Shown here one piece after another: positions 17,366 to 26,255 of a DNA stretch of 64,000 bases. The stretch covers positions 682,001-746,000 of the forward strand of contig NZ_SNQG01000001.1 in the NCBI RefSeq assembly GCF_004378255.1. Reading direction: 5' to 3'. The notes below the pieces were generated by a model. It worked only from the letters and a program-made list of their open reading frames with translations. It was not told the DNA's origin and did no database searches. Each line of letters starts with the position of its first letter. Positions within the stretch are counted from its first letter, which is position 1. A program made the translations under genes and the position numbers. Origin of the DNA: Mucilaginibacter phyllosphaerae. GTDB taxonomy: Bacteria > Bacteroidota > Bacteroidia > Sphingobacteriales > Sphingobacteriaceae.

Positions 17366-18607
17366 ATGACCGGCATCAAATTATACACTCCCATATTAGC
17401 ATTGAGCCTGCTTTTTTTTAAATGCGATAATTTTGCGCAGGCCCCAAACGGCGCCCAAAAAACGCCAAATAACGCCCAAAAAAAGCAACTAATCGCCCCT
17501 GTTTTACCCGCTGCCGATCGGCTGGATACCTATTTGGGTTATCTTAAGGGCCGCAAGATCGGGATGCTCATCAACCAGACATCCATCATCGGCAGCAACA
17601 AAAAACCTTTGGTAGACAGTTTGCTGAAACTTGGCGTAAACATCAAAAAGATCTACGGGCCCGAGCATGGCTTTAGGGGTAATGCCAGCGATGGCGCCAA
17701 AATAGATAATACGGTTGATGCGGTTACCGGCCTGCCTGCCCTATCGCTTTACGGCAAACACTTTAAACCCACGCCCGACGACCTGAAAGGCATCAACCTG
17801 ATGCTATTTGATGTGCAGGATGTAGGCACCAGGTTTTATACCTACATATCTACCCTGCATTATGTAATGGAGGCCTGCGCCGAAAATAACATAGAACTGA
17901 TGATACTGGACAGGCCCAACCCCAACGGCGTTTATGTGGATGGCCCCATTTTAGATACGGCCTTCCGTTCGTTTGTAGGCATGCACCCCATCCCCGTTTT
18001 ACACGGGATGACCATTGCCGAATACGCCCAAATGATAAACGGCGAAGGATGGTTAAAAAACAAGGTAAAGTGTAAACTAAAAATTATTAAGGTTGCCAAT
18101 TATCAGCATGATATGGATTATACACTGCCGGTTAACCCCTCGCCTAATTTAAACACGGCACAATCTGTTTTACTATACCCGCATATCTGTTTTTTTGAGG
18201 GTACCAAGTTAAGCCTGGGCCGCGGTACGCTGTTCCCGTTCCAGGTGATAGGCAGCCCTTTGTTAAAGGATAAATACACCTTTAACTTTAAGCCGGTAAG
18301 CATCCCCGGCATGAGCGATAAACCGCCGCTTAAAGATACCATTTGCTATGGCATCGACCTTAAAAATTACAATATGCAAACCATTCGCAGCAGCGGAAAG
18401 CTTAATTTGGCATGGTTAATTGATATATACAACATTTACCCGGATAAAGCCCACTTTTTTACACCATACTTTAAAAAACTGGCCGGCAACGACGAACTAA
18501 GGCAACAGATTATTGCCGGCAAAACCGAGGCAGAAGTACGCCGGAGCTGGGAACCCGGCCTAAGCAAATTTAAAGCTATCCGGGCTAAATATTTGCTATA
18601 CAAATAA
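17366..18607 (+). CDS. DUF1343 protein, NamZ-like exo-beta-N-acetylmuramidase
   Basis: 413 residues with an exported N-terminus (LALSLLFFKCDNFAQ), a short Asn/Gln/Lys linker with the near-repeat PNGAQKTPNNAQKK, then the full DUF1343 domain: GMLINQTSIIG, KIYGPEHGFRGNASDGAKI, LMLFDVQDVGTRFYTYIST, LMILDRPNPNG, HGMTIAEYAQMINGEGWL, and FFEGTKLSLGRGT. Characterised members (B. subtilis NamZ) remove non-reducing terminal MurNAc from peptidoglycan fragments. It probably works in periplasmic wall recycling, fitting the amidase at 9.5 kb. Confidence 0.88.
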   Translation: MTGIKLYTPILALSLLFFKCDNFAQAPNGAQKTPNNAQKKQLIAPVLPAADRLDTYLGYLKGRKIGMLINQTSIIGSNKKPLVDSLLKLGVNIKKIYGPEHGFRGNASDGAKIDNTVDAVTGLPALSLYGKHFKPTPDDLKGINLMLFDVQDVGTRFYTYISTLHYVMEACAENNIELMILDRPNPNGVYVDGPILDTAFRSFVGMHPIPVLHGMTIAEYAQMINGEGWLKNKVKCKLKIIKVANYQHDMDYTLPVNPSPNLNTAQSVLLYPHICFFEGTKLSLGRGTLFPFQVIGSPLLKDKYTFNFKPVSIPGMSDKPPLKDTICYGIDLKNYNMQTIRSSGKLNLAWLIDIYNIYPDKAHFFTPYFKKLAGNDELRQQIIAGKTEAEVRRSWEPGLSKFKAIRAKYLLYK

Positions 18608-18644
18608 TACTATCTATCTGTAAAACATATTTGAGCGCGCAAAA

Positions 18645-19562
18645 ATGAGAATTATATTTATGGGTACACCGCAATTTGCCGTAGCATCTTTAGATGCTTT
18701 GATAAAGGCAGGCTGCGATATTGTTGCCGTAGTAACCGCACCTGATAAACCCGCAGGCAGGGGCCAAAAGGTAAATCAATCTGCCGTAAAACAATATGCT
18801 GATGCGAACGGCATAAAAGTATTACAGCCCGAGAAGCTAAAGAACCCGGAATTTATACAGCAGCTACAGGCCTTAAAGGCCGATCTGCAGGTAGTAGTGG
18901 CCTTCCGGATGCTGCCCGAGGCCGTTTGGAATATGCCGCCGAAAGGTACCATTAACCTGCATGCATCCTTATTACCGCAATACCGCGGTGCGGCACCTAT
19001 CAACTGGGCCATCATCAACGGCGAAAAAGAAAGCGGCGTAACCACCTTTTTTTTAAAGCATGACATTGATACCGGCGACATCCTTTTTACCGAAAAAGTG
19101 ACCCTAAACGGCACAGAAACCGCCGGCGACCTGCACGACCGCCTGATGAATAAAGGCGCCGGCCTGCTGGTAAAAACCGTAAAAGGGATAGAAAGCGGCC
19201 GCTACCACGAGCACCCCCAGGAAGAACTGGCCGAGGGGATGGAACTAAAACATGCCCCTAAAATTTTCAAAGCAGATTGTTTGATCGATTTTAATCAGCC
19301 GGTAGAGCGGGTTTATAACCTGATCCGTGGGTTGAGCCCTTCTCCTGTTGCATATACCTTGTTAAATGATAAAGTATTAAAAATATACAACGCCACTTAT
19401 GAAGCCTGCGAGCCGGGCATTGCTGCGGGTGGTTTTATTACCAACCACAAAACCAGTTTAAAATTTGCGGCGAAGGATGGTTTCATCTGCCTAACAGATA
19501 TACAACTGGAAGGCAAAAAGCGCATGGGCATAGAAGAATTTTTAAGAGGGATAAAATTATAA
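18645..19562 (+). CDS. fmt: Methionyl-tRNA formyltransferase
   Basis: 305 residues, full length. [17 protein letters not shown] opens the formyltransferase domain. [34 protein letters not shown] (catalytic Asn/His region) and [10 protein letters not shown] are all intact; the C-terminal OB-like domain follows. It formylates initiator Met-tRNA with 10-formyl-THF. A -7-like CATATTTG (one mismatch) lies at 18626-18633. Its stop overlaps the next gene by one base (TAATG). Confidence 0.97.
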   Translation: MRIIFMGTPQFAVASLDALIKAGCDIVAVVTAPDKPAGRGQKVNQSAVKQYADANGIKVLQPEKLKNPEFIQQLQALKADLQVVVAFRMLPEAVWNMPPKGTINLHASLLPQYRGAAPINWAIINGEKESGVTTFFLKHDIDTGDILFTEKVTLNGTETAGDLHDRLMNKGAGLLVKTVKGIESGRYHEHPQEELAEGMELKHAPKIFKADCLIDFNQPVERVYNLIRGLSPSPVAYTLLNDKVLKIYNATYEACEPGIAAGGFITNHKTSLKFAAKDGFICLTDIQLEGKKRMGIEEFLRGIKL

Positions 19563-20356
19563 TGATGACGAATACCGACAGAATAGCCAGGCTGCAAACA
19601 GAAATTGAGCCATTACGCGCGCAATTAATAAAACATCCCTTATATCAAAACATTAACAGCATGGATAGCCTGCATACCTTTATGCAGCATCACCTATTTG
19701 CTGTATGGGATTTCATGTCGCTATTGAAGGCATTGCAGCAAAACCTTACCTGCACCACCCTGCCGTGGATGCCGGTTGGCAATGCCAATACCCGCTACCT
19801 CATCAACGAGATTGTTACCGGCGAAGAAAGCGATGTAGACCATACCGGCACCCGCACCAGTCATTTTGAATTATACCTAAAAGCAATGGAGCAGGCCAGT
19901 GCCGATACCTCGGCCATATTATCCTTATTTAAGCAACTCAGCACACAAAAAGAGGTAAACACTGCCTTAGCCAATGCCGATATGCCTGCAGCAGCACGTG
20001 ACTTTGTAACACACACCTTTGAGGTGATTGCCACCAACCAAAGCTTTTTGCAGGCAGCCGTGTTCACCTTTGGCCGCGAGGACCTGATACCGGGCATGTT
20101 CATAGAAATGGTAAAAGAACTGAACGGGCAACTGCCCGGTAAGGTTGACATATTACTCTACTACCTGGAGCGCCATATTGAAGTTGACGGCGATCACCAT
20201 TCCCAGTTAGCCTACCAAATGACCGCCGAACTTTGCGGAGAAGATGAAACCAAGTGGACGGTAGCAACCACGGCTGTTAAACAGGCATTGCAGGCACGCG
20301 TTGCTTTATGGGATGGGATCCTGGCAGAGATAAAGGCGGAAGTTATTGAGGGGTAA
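19562..20356 (+). CDS. DUF3050 family protein (heme-oxygenase-like fold)
   Basis: 264 residues. It shows the DUF3050 pattern: [45 protein letters not shown], and toward the end [18 protein letters not shown]. The all-helical layout with conserved His and Glu residues resembles heme-oxygenase-like diiron proteins, which is an inference. The ATG overlaps the fmt stop by 1 nt, so it is co-translated with fmt. Function is unknown. Confidence 0.82.
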   Translation: MMTNTDRIARLQTEIEPLRAQLIKHPLYQNINSMDSLHTFMQHHLFAVWDFMSLLKALQQNLTCTTLPWMPVGNANTRYLINEIVTGEESDVDHTGTRTSHFELYLKAMEQASADTSAILSLFKQLSTQKEVNTALANADMPAAARDFVTHTFEVIATNQSFLQAAVFTFGREDLIPGMFIEMVKELNGQLPGKVDILLYYLERHIEVDGDHHSQLAYQMTAELCGEDETKWTVATTAVKQALQARVALWDGILAEIKAEVIEG

Positions 20357-20418
20357 ATAATCATTCAACAAGGCCACAGCATATGGCACTCATAAACGCT
20401 CAGATAAAAGAATCCGCC

Positions 20419-20456
20419 TGTCATTTCGAACGAGCATAGCGAGGAGAAATCTTATA
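20419..20456 (+). repeat. Left terminal repeat of GIY-YIG element 1
   Basis: About 38 bp, sharing the core CATTTCGAACGAG...CGAGGAGAAATCTT with the other family members at 20851-20887 (inverted), 46469-46506, 46863-46899 (inverted) and the solo copy at 56784-56820. Confidence 0.8.
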
Positions 20457-20475
20457 CAAGCAGTAAGTAGCCAAC

Positions 20476-20778
20476 ATGTGGAATTACAATTATTATGTTT
20501 ATATCACTACCAATCACGATAAAACCGTTTTATATATTGGTGTTACTAATGATTTAAACCGAAGATTGTATGAACACAGAGAACATAAAGGCACGGGAAA
20601 ATCGTTTACTGCAAAATACTATTGTTATAACCTGGTGTATTATGAACATTTTTCTAAAATTGAATATGCCATTGAGCGTGAAAAAGAAATAAAAAAATGG
20701 CGACGAGAGAAAAAAAACGCCTTAATTAAAGCAACAAATCCCGATTGGAAGTTTTTAAACAATGAAATTGATAAATAA
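20476..20778 (+). CDS. Single-domain GIY-YIG endonuclease, copy 1
   Basis: 100 residues, almost all GIY-YIG (URI-type) domain: YYVYITTNHDKTVLYIGVTN holds the GIY (as YVY) and YIG motifs, NRRLYEH the catalytic Arg, AIEREKEIKKWRREKK the metal-binding Glu and basic helix, and NPDWKFLN the C-terminal Asn/Trp. Such small nucleases occur in many copies in Bacteroidota genomes; they cut DNA with one metal ion. It is about 87% identical by eye to the copy at 46524. The ATG begins shortly after the left terminal repeat. A role in moving the flanking repeats is hypothesis. Confidence 0.9.
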   Translation: MWNYNYYVYITTNHDKTVLYIGVTNDLNRRLYEHREHKGTGKSFTAKYYCYNLVYYEHFSKIEYAIEREKEIKKWRREKKNALIKATNPDWKFLNNEIDK

Positions 20779-20779
20779 C

Positions 20780-20887
20780 GTCATCCCGAACGATAGAGAT
20801 AAATCTTCGGCACGAAGTAAGTAGCTATCCTGCAAGCGTTGCATCAGGGCGTAGAAGATTTCTCCTCGTACCTCGTTCGAAATGACA
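20780..20887. repeat. Facing pair of repeats at the right end of element 1
   Basis: A degenerate direct-orientation copy (20780-20829, GTCATCCCGAACGA...AAATCTT...AGTAAGTAG) faces an intact inverted copy (about 20851-20887). The pair resembles a REPIN: two REP-like units in opposite orientation around a short spacer. Confidence 0.65.
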
Positions 20888-20907
20888 TAATGGTAATATC
20901 CATTTTC

Positions 20908-21741
20908 TTACAACTTATTCAACTCGTCTATCAACGTTTTGCTGATGCGGTTAAAATATCGTTTTACGCCGTATCCCATCACCCATTGAATGCCTTTGGT
21001 GGCGTTGGTTAAAAATACTTCGTCGGCCTGGTTCAATATTTCGGGGTTTATCTGCGCCTCGGTAACGGGGATGTTATTATCAAGGGCAAGCTGTATCACT
21101 ACCCGGCGCATTACACCCTCTACGCAACCTTCGCTAAGGGCAGGTGTGTATAAATGGTTTTGGTACCACACAAACAGGTTAGAGCTGTTGGCTTCGCATA
21201 AAAACCGGTTCTGGTTCAGCAAAAACACATCATCCAGCTTATTTTGCTGTTTATAGATCCCCGCCATTACATAGATGAGCGAATTACAGGTTTTAATGTT
21301 CGATAGCCAGTTGAGCGGTTTCGGCAGTTCGGTATAAACATCCATGATCAGGCCGCGCTCATTCAAAAAATAACGGGGCTCATCAATCGGTTGGATCTCC
21401 AGGCTGTAGGCCATTTTATTTTGGGTAGGCGTGTATAAACCCTCGGCATCGCGGTAAACGGTAAGGCGCAGGCGGCCGTGTTTTATTTTGTTACGGCGCG
21501 CCAGCTCTTCTACCTTTTCTTTCAAAAACCAGCTGTCGGCCTGCGAGTAGCCATCTATCTTCAGGGCTTTCATACCCTTCTGCAGGCGCTCGGCATGCAG
21601 CTCGGGGAACTTAAGCTTCCCCTTCATTACCCTCATACTTTCAAACAAGCCATCGCCATACCTGAATGCCCTGTTGGCAATGGTAAGCAATACGCTATCT
21701 TCAGGTATTATCTCTCCGTTAAAATTGATATAAAGAGGCAT
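20908..21741 (-). CDS. Class IV aminotransferase, probable aminodeoxychorismate lyase (PabC-like)
   Basis: 277 residues with the fold-type IV pattern: INFNGEIIPEDSVLLTIANRAFRYGDGLFESMRV at the start, the PLP lysine in NIKTCNSLIYVMA, the glutamate block LCEANSSNLFVWY, and GCVEGVMRRVVI. The family includes PabC (4-amino-4-deoxychorismate lyase) and branched-chain aminotransferases. PabC is favoured because pabB is at 33.5 kb and no other branched-chain gene is present, but the two cannot be separated with certainty by eye. A -7 element is 47 nt upstream. Confidence 0.8.
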   Translation of the reverse strand: MPLYINFNGEIIPEDSVLLTIANRAFRYGDGLFESMRVMKGKLKFPELHAERLQKGMKALKIDGYSQADSWFLKEKVEELARRNKIKHGRLRLTVYRDAEGLYTPTQNKMAYSLEIQPIDEPRYFLNERGLIMDVYTELPKPLNWLSNIKTCNSLIYVMAGIYKQQNKLDDVFLLNQNRFLCEANSSNLFVWYQNHLYTPALSEGCVEGVMRRVVIQLALDNNIPVTEAQINPEILNQADEVFLTNATKGIQWVMGYGVKRYFNRISKTLIDELNKL

Positions 21742-21788
21742 TCGTAGCTATGAGATTTGAAATGTTAAATGTAAGATTAACGCTTTTG

Positions 21789-21796
21789 CAAACGTA
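21789..21796 (-). promoter_or_regulatory. -7 promoter element TACGTTTG for the pabC-like gene
   Basis: Full TAnnTTTG match, 47 nt upstream of the ATG at 21741. Confidence 0.5.
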
Positions 21797-21917
21797 GATA
21801 AAACGATAATCACTACCTACAACATTTAATAACCGAAAAAATTTTACTTACTATAATTTATTTTTTGATGAAACTTTGATAATGGCTGTTTTGCTCTTCT
21901 GCCTGATTGCTAAGATC

Positions 21918-22961
21918 TCAACTCTCTTTTCCCACATCTGTTTTAACATATTTGCGCCATTTTTCTAAAACGCCTTCAAAATCAGCAGGTAAGGGAGCTT
22001 CAAAATAAATATCCTTTTTGAGTGAAGGATGCAAAAACCCAAGCGATTGTGCATGCAGTGCCTGGCGCGGCATTATTTCAAAACAATTATCTACAAACTG
22101 GCGATATTTGCTAAACACGGTGCCCTTTAATATTTTATCGCCGCCGTACATCGCATCGCTGAACAGCGGGTGGCCAATATGTTTCATATGTGCACGGATC
22201 TGGTGGGTGCGGCCGGTTTCCAGTTTACATTCTATCAGCGTAACATAACCCATACGCTCCAGCACTTTATAATGCGTTACGGCCCACTTACCCTTCTCCG
22301 GGTCGTCGTATATGGACATTACCCGGCGGTCGTTCACGCTGCGGCCAATATAACCGCTAACGGTACCGTCTTCAGCAATATCGCCCCATGCCAGCGCTAT
22401 ATATTTGCGGTTGATGGTATGATCGTAAAACTGCTTGGCCAGGTAATTCATGCTCCGCTCGTTCTTGCTGATGAGCAGCAGGCCGCTGGTATCCTTATCA
22501 ATACGGTGCACCAGCCCCGGGCGCCCATCATTCCCCGGCAGGGTTGGGAGCTGGTTAAAATGATAAACCAAGGCGTTTACCAAAGTACCTGTGTAGTTAT
22601 TATACCCCGGATGCACCACCATACCGGCGGTTTTATTAACAATCAGTACGTCATTGTCTTCATAAACGATATTGATAGGCAGGTCCTCGGGGTAAACCTC
22701 GGTATCACGCGGCGGGTGCGGCAACACTACCGATATTACATCCTGTGGTTTTACCTTGTAGCTTGATTTTGCCGGCTTATCATTTACCAGCACATTACCC
22801 GCCTCAATAGCATTTTGGATGCGGTTACGTGAAGCATTCTCTACCCGGTGCATCAAAAATTTATCTATCCGCAACAGCGACTGCCCCTTATCAACAACCA
22901 CGCGCAGGTGTTCAAATAAATCCTGTTCATCGCTGTCAATTATGGCGGTATCATCAATCAT
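21918..22961 (-). CDS. rluD: 23S rRNA pseudouridine synthase, RluD type (RluA family)
   Basis: 347 residues. The S4 RNA-binding domain is at ~30-95 (LRIDKFLMHRVENASRNRIQ). The catalytic domain carries RPGLVHRIDKDTSGLLLISK with the essential Asp, and GRTHQIRAHMKHIGHPL at the end. RluD makes pseudouridines in helix 69 of 23S rRNA; other RluA-family targets are possible. The ATG lies 4 nt after TACTTTTG, so the mRNA is probably leaderless. It is divergent from the PLP enzyme at 23022. Confidence 0.92.
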   Translation of the reverse strand: MIDDTAIIDSDEQDLFEHLRVVVDKGQSLLRIDKFLMHRVENASRNRIQNAIEAGNVLVNDKPAKSSYKVKPQDVISVVLPHPPRDTEVYPEDLPINIVYEDNDVLIVNKTAGMVVHPGYNNYTGTLVNALVYHFNQLPTLPGNDGRPGLVHRIDKDTSGLLLISKNERSMNYLAKQFYDHTINRKYIALAWGDIAEDGTVSGYIGRSVNDRRVMSIYDDPEKGKWAVTHYKVLERMGYVTLIECKLETGRTHQIRAHMKHIGHPLFSDAMYGGDKILKGTVFSKYRQFVDNCFEIMPRQALHAQSLGFLHPSLKKDIYFEAPLPADFEGVLEKWRKYVKTDVGKES

Positions 22962-22965
22962 AGGG

Positions 22966-22973
22966 CAAAAGTA
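22966..22973 (-). promoter_or_regulatory. -7 element TACTTTTG, 4 nt before the rluD ATG
   Basis: Full TAnnTTTG match. CCCT separates it from ATG, the same spacing as at the amidase, pabB and gpmI. It implies a leaderless transcript. Confidence 0.65.
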
Positions 22974-23009
22974 ATATTATTCGGCCTAACTATATATTGG
23001 CATTAATCA

Positions 23010-23017
23010 TAAGTTTG
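23010..23017 (+). promoter_or_regulatory. -7 element TAAGTTTG, 4 nt before a GTG start
   Basis: Full TAnnTTTG match, followed by CAAG and then GTG at 23022. The only other in-frame Met codons are far inside the protein, so promoter and start codon support each other. Confidence 0.65.
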
Positions 23018-23021
23018 CAAG

Positions 23022-23912
23022 GTGCATATCAGTCTTGACATATACAGCCCGGTGCAGCAGATCCAAAACGATCTGTTTACCTTCAAAGGGATTCAGCTAT
23101 ACATTAAACGCGATGATCTGATCCATCCTGTTATATCGGGCAATAAATGGCGCAAGCTCAAATATGTATTACAACAGGCGCAGGCAAAAAACAAAAACCA
23201 CCTGGTAACCTTTGGCGGGGCCTATTCCAATCATTTACTGGCAACTGCGGCAGCGGCAGCAAAATTTGGTTTTAAAGCAACGGGCATTATACGTGGCGAA
23301 AAGGTAGAGAATGATACGCTGTTCCTGTGCAAATTGCACGGCATGGAGCTGATATTTACCGATAGGGAGATCTATCGCGATAAGCCGGCGTTATTTAATA
23401 AGCTTTTTGCTGATGATGAACAGGCATTTTTTATTGATGAAGGCGGCGCATCCCCAGAGGGCGCCAAAGGCTGCAGCGAGTTGGTAAACGAACTTACAGA
23501 TACGTATCACCATATCTTTTGTGCCTGCGGCACCGGCACTACCGCAGCGGGTATCATTAACGGCATAACAAAAAACAACCTGCCCACGCAGTTTAACGCT
23601 ATACCGGTTTTTAAGAACGGCGGTTTTATAAAAGATGAGATCGACCGCTTTTTAACCGCAACTGCCAATTACGCACTGCACCTGGATTACCACTTTGGCG
23701 GTTATGCCAAAACAACGCCGCAACTCATCAGTTTTGTTAAGCAATTTACAGTCGAAACCGGTATCCTGATAGAACCAATTTATACCGGCAAAATGCTCTA
23801 CGCAATTTATGATCTTGCAGCAAAAGATCACTTCGCACCCGGCACCAAAATACTGGCCATCCACAGCGGCGGCATCTGGGGTTTGCTGGGGATGAAGGAT
23901 AAGTTTATTTGA
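23022..23912 (+). CDS. PLP-dependent ACC deaminase / D-cysteine desulfhydrase family enzyme
   Basis: 296 residues from a GTG. It shows the fold-type II pattern: YIKRDDLIHPVISGNKWRKLKY with the PLP lysine, LVTFGGAYSNHLLATAAAA, GEKVENDTLFLC, FCACGTGTTAAGI and the C-terminal ILAIHSGGIWGL. Members act on 1-aminocyclopropane-1-carboxylate or D-cysteine; the two activities differ by a few active-site residues I cannot assign reliably. D-cysteine desulfhydrase-like activity is more common in this phylum (general knowledge). It probably has a leaderless mRNA. Confidence 0.85.
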   Translation: MHISLDIYSPVQQIQNDLFTFKGIQLYIKRDDLIHPVISGNKWRKLKYVLQQAQAKNKNHLVTFGGAYSNHLLATAAAAAKFGFKATGIIRGEKVENDTLFLCKLHGMELIFTDREIYRDKPALFNKLFADDEQAFFIDEGGASPEGAKGCSELVNELTDTYHHIFCACGTGTTAAGIINGITKNNLPTQFNAIPVFKNGGFIKDEIDRFLTATANYALHLDYHFGGYAKTTPQLISFVKQFTVETGILIEPIYTGKMLYAIYDLAAKDHFAPGTKILAIHSGGIWGLLGMKDKFI

Positions 23913-23917
23913 GGTGC

Positions 23918-24085
23918 AGATTGCGATGTGCCAATGAAAATGAGCTTGTAGATGTAGTGATTTTAGAAACCAGGTAGATGTTCAATCTGCATATTTGCAC
24001 ATCTGAAATCTACACATCAACTCATATTTGCACATCCATTTTCATCTGCACATCTGCATATTTGCACATCCGCACATCTATTCCC
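23918..24085. repeat. Imperfect tandem repeats in the gap before lat
   Basis: This 312 bp gap holds no gene. The unit ATCTGCATATTTGCACATC occurs at 23985-24003 and 24052-24070, with a shorter version at 24022-24036, among further GCACATC words. It is low-complexity spacer of a kind common in Bacteroidota. There is no spacer-repeat regularity of a CRISPR. Confidence 0.75.
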
Positions 24086-24197
24086 GGCTCATACTGAAAC
24101 GCCATTTAGTCCAAAAAACAGGTTTAGTTCATTTAAAGTTACTTTTTTGCCAATTGGTATAAAAACCTTTAAATTATTGTTATTTAAGGCATTTTAT

Positions 24198-24205
24198 TAG
24201 ATTTG
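24198..24205 (+). promoter_or_regulatory. Promoter for lat: -7 TAGATTTG with TTG box 18 bp upstream
   Basis: Full TAnnTTTG match, 20 nt before the ATG at 24226. A TTG at 24177-24179 lies 18 bp upstream, fitting the -33 box of Bacteroidota promoters. Confidence 0.65.
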
Positions 24206-24225
24206 TTTAAACAATTATAACCTAT

Positions 24226-25557
24226 ATGTACGAATTAAATGTAAATCCGCAGAACGTTCAGGCTGCGTTAAGCAAGCATATTTTAGCTGATGGTTTCGAC
24301 CTTACCTTCGATATGGAAAAAAGCCGGGGCGTTCATATTTATGATGCTAAAAACAACCGCACCCTGCTTGATTTTTTTACCTGCTTTGCATCCGTGCCGT
24401 TAGGTTATAATCACCCCAAAATGCTTAACGATGAAGGTTTTAAAAAAAACCTGCTGCTGGCAGCATTAACCAATCCGTCAAACTCTGATATCTATACCGA
24501 ACAATACGCACAATTTGTAGAAACATTTGGCCGGGTAGGTATCCCCGATTACCTGCCCCATGCTTTTTTCATAGCCGGCGGATCTTTAGCGATAGAGAAT
24601 GCGCTTAAAGTGGCGATGGATTGGAAGGTACAAAAAAACTTTGCCAAAGGCCACACCACCGAAAAGGGCTTTAAAGTGATCCACTTTGAAAACGCATTCC
24701 ATGGCAGATCTGGTTACACTTTAAGCTTAACCAATACCCAGCCGGTTAAAACCAAATGGTTTGCCAAATTTGACTGGCCAAGGGTATCCTTGCCCGAAGT
24801 GCACTTCCCGCTTACGGCTGATAAACTTGATGACCTGCTGGCCCGCGAAGCCGCATCCATCGCCCAGATAAAACAAGCCTTTGCTGATAACAAGGATGAT
24901 ATTTGCGCGATCATCATCGAGCCCGTACTATCTGAGGGCGGCGATAAGCATGTACGCCAGGAGTTTTTAGAGCAACTGCGCACACTGGCCGATGACAACG
25001 AGGCAATGCTGGTTTATGATGAAGTGCAAACCGGCGTTGGCCTTAGCGGTAAATTTTGGCTGCACCAGCACTTCGGCGAAAAAGCCCGCCCGGATATTCT
25101 GGCCTTCGGTAAAAAAATGCAGGTGTGCGGCATACTGGCCGGCAAAAAAGTAGACGAGGTGGAAAACAACGTTTTTAAAGTGTCATCCCGCATCAACTCT
25201 ACCTGGGGTGGCAGTTTGGTAGATATGGTGCGTTCCTCCAAAATAATGGAGATCATAGAAGAAGACGGCCTTTGCGACAAAGCCGCCCAAACCGGCCAAT
25301 ACCTGCAAAATTGTTTAAAAGATATTGCCGCAAAAAACAGCATGGTAAGCAATGTGCGCGGCAAAGGCCTGCTAACCGCCTTTGATTTCCCGGATGCACA
25401 TACGCGTAATACCTTTATAGATATAGGCCTGCAAAATAATATCATGTATTTAGGTTGTGGCGAGCGCAGCATCCGTTTCAGGCCGGCGCTTATTATGGAG
25501 AAAGAGCATATTGACGAAGGAATGCAAATGCTTCAAAATATATTGCCTAAGCTATAA
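24226..25557 (+). CDS. lat: L-lysine 6-transaminase
   Basis: 443 residues, the usual length. It is a fold-type I, class III aminotransferase: HIYDAKNNRTLLDFFTCFASVPLGYNHP at the start is typical of lysine epsilon-aminotransferases. FIAGGSLAIENALKVAMDWK, FENAFHGRSGYTLSLTNT, IIEPVLSEGGDKH, YDEVQTGVGLSGKFW and the PLP lysine in FGKKMQVCGI follow. It moves the epsilon-amino group of lysine to 2-oxoglutarate, giving 2-aminoadipate semialdehyde (piperideine-6-carboxylate), the first step of one lysine breakdown route. It is monocistronic, with its own promoter and a strong terminator. Confidence 0.93.
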   Translation: MYELNVNPQNVQAALSKHILADGFDLTFDMEKSRGVHIYDAKNNRTLLDFFTCFASVPLGYNHPKMLNDEGFKKNLLLAALTNPSNSDIYTEQYAQFVETFGRVGIPDYLPHAFFIAGGSLAIENALKVAMDWKVQKNFAKGHTTEKGFKVIHFENAFHGRSGYTLSLTNTQPVKTKWFAKFDWPRVSLPEVHFPLTADKLDDLLAREAASIAQIKQAFADNKDDICAIIIEPVLSEGGDKHVRQEFLEQLRTLADDNEAMLVYDEVQTGVGLSGKFWLHQHFGEKARPDILAFGKKMQVCGILAGKKVDEVENNVFKVSSRINSTWGGSLVDMVRSSKIMEIIEEDGLCDKAAQTGQYLQNCLKDIAAKNSMVSNVRGKGLLTAFDFPDAHTRNTFIDIGLQNNIMYLGCGERSIRFRPALIMEKEHIDEGMQMLQNILPKL

Positions 25558-25580
25558 GTACACTGTAATAATATTGCTAC

Positions 25581-25618
25581 AAGTGCCTGTTTCAACATAA
25601 ACAGGCACTTTTTTTATT
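25581..25618 (+). terminator. Terminator after lat
   Basis: Stem AAGTGCCTGTT / AACAGGCACTT with a short loop, followed by seven T residues, 24 bp after the lat stop. Confidence 0.93.
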
Positions 25619-25750
25619 TATGATATACTATAATTGCACAGCGGCGTTAATAATATATGCATATAATAATTGCAGATGCATGTTATTTATAACTATTTAA
25701 TTACGTACATATTATAACAGATTTATAAAACATAGAGCTTTAAAAAGAGG

Positions 25751-26191
25751 ATGAACAGACAAATTGAAAAATTAAAGAAACAACTTACAGAGATTGCTGA
25801 GGTTGTTAATTCTTTCCAGTCTGAAGCTGTGCAGGTGAGGGTTGTTGACAGGCTTTTAGACGAGATTATGGAAACGGAGAAGGGGGATACGGAAGGAGCT
25901 GATATTTTCAATAAAAGGGGCCGCAGGCCATCCAGGGAGAATGAAGTGACCGAGCTTACCCAGGGCCGTAAAAAGCTGGGGGCTACCAAGGTGCTTAATC
26001 AATTGCTATCCAGCGATTACTTTAAAACACCGCATTCCATATCGTCCATTGCAGATTATTGCAAAGAAAAATTCGACTCGGATTTTAAAACATCAGAGCT
26101 ATCGGGCATACTGTTAAAGCTTGCCAAAGAGAACAGGCTTAAACGCGAAAGAAGCAACGAGAACAACCGCTTCGAGTACGTAGGCGTTTAA
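25751..26191 (+). CDS. Unrecognised protein with coiled-coil N-terminus and winged-helix-like C-terminus
   Basis: 146 residues. The first ~45 form a coiled-coil-like helix (IEKLKKQLTEIAEVV). A basic linker (KRGRRPSR) follows, and the last ~70 residues have a helix-turn-helix/winged-helix look (SISSIADYCKEKF, SELSGILLKLAKENRLKRER). I do not recognise a family. AGAGG lies just before the ATG, a rare recognisable Shine-Dalgarno in this window. It is a single-gene unit between two strong terminators. DNA binding is an inference. Confidence 0.75.
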   Translation: MNRQIEKLKKQLTEIAEVVNSFQSEAVQVRVVDRLLDEIMETEKGDTEGADIFNKRGRRPSRENEVTELTQGRKKLGATKVLNQLLSSDYFKTPHSISSIADYCKEKFDSDFKTSELSGILLKLAKENRLKRERSNENNRFEYVGV

Positions 26192-26200
26192 CAAAACAAG

Positions 26201-26229
26201 GCCGCTCAAATTGAGCGGCTTTCTTTTTT
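26201..26229 (+). terminator. Terminator after the coiled-coil/HTH-like gene
   Basis: GCCGCTCAA / TTGAGCGGC perfect hairpin followed by a T-rich run, 10 bp after the stop. Confidence 0.93.
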
Positions 26230-26255
26230 GGTTGAATTATTGAGTATGGAGTTTG

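Larger units (their letters stand above)
20419..20887 (+). mobile_element. GIY-YIG element, copy 1: nuclease gene between long inverted repeats
   Basis: The left end TGTCATTTCGAACGAG at 20419 continues through GAGGAGAAATCTT. The right end at about 20851-20887 is its reverse complement (AAGATTTCTCCTCG ... CTCGTTCGAAATGACA). Between them lies one ORF, the GIY-YIG nuclease. A second, degenerate direct copy of the repeat occurs at 20780-20829, so the right side carries two repeats facing each other. I see no target-site duplication. The element occupies the gap between two convergent genes. Mobility is inferred from the two similar copies in this window. Confidence 0.7.

Noticed and set aside
20357..20907. 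Prophage or integrative element around GIY-YIG copy 1
   Set aside because: No integrase, phage structural or conjugation gene is present. Flanking genes are ordinary, and the unit is confined to the ~470 bp repeat-bounded segment.
23918..24085. Possible CRISPR array (repeated ATCTGCATATTTGCACATC words)
   Set aside because: Irregular unit spacing, no unique spacers of even length and no cas genes. It is low-complexity intergenic repeat.
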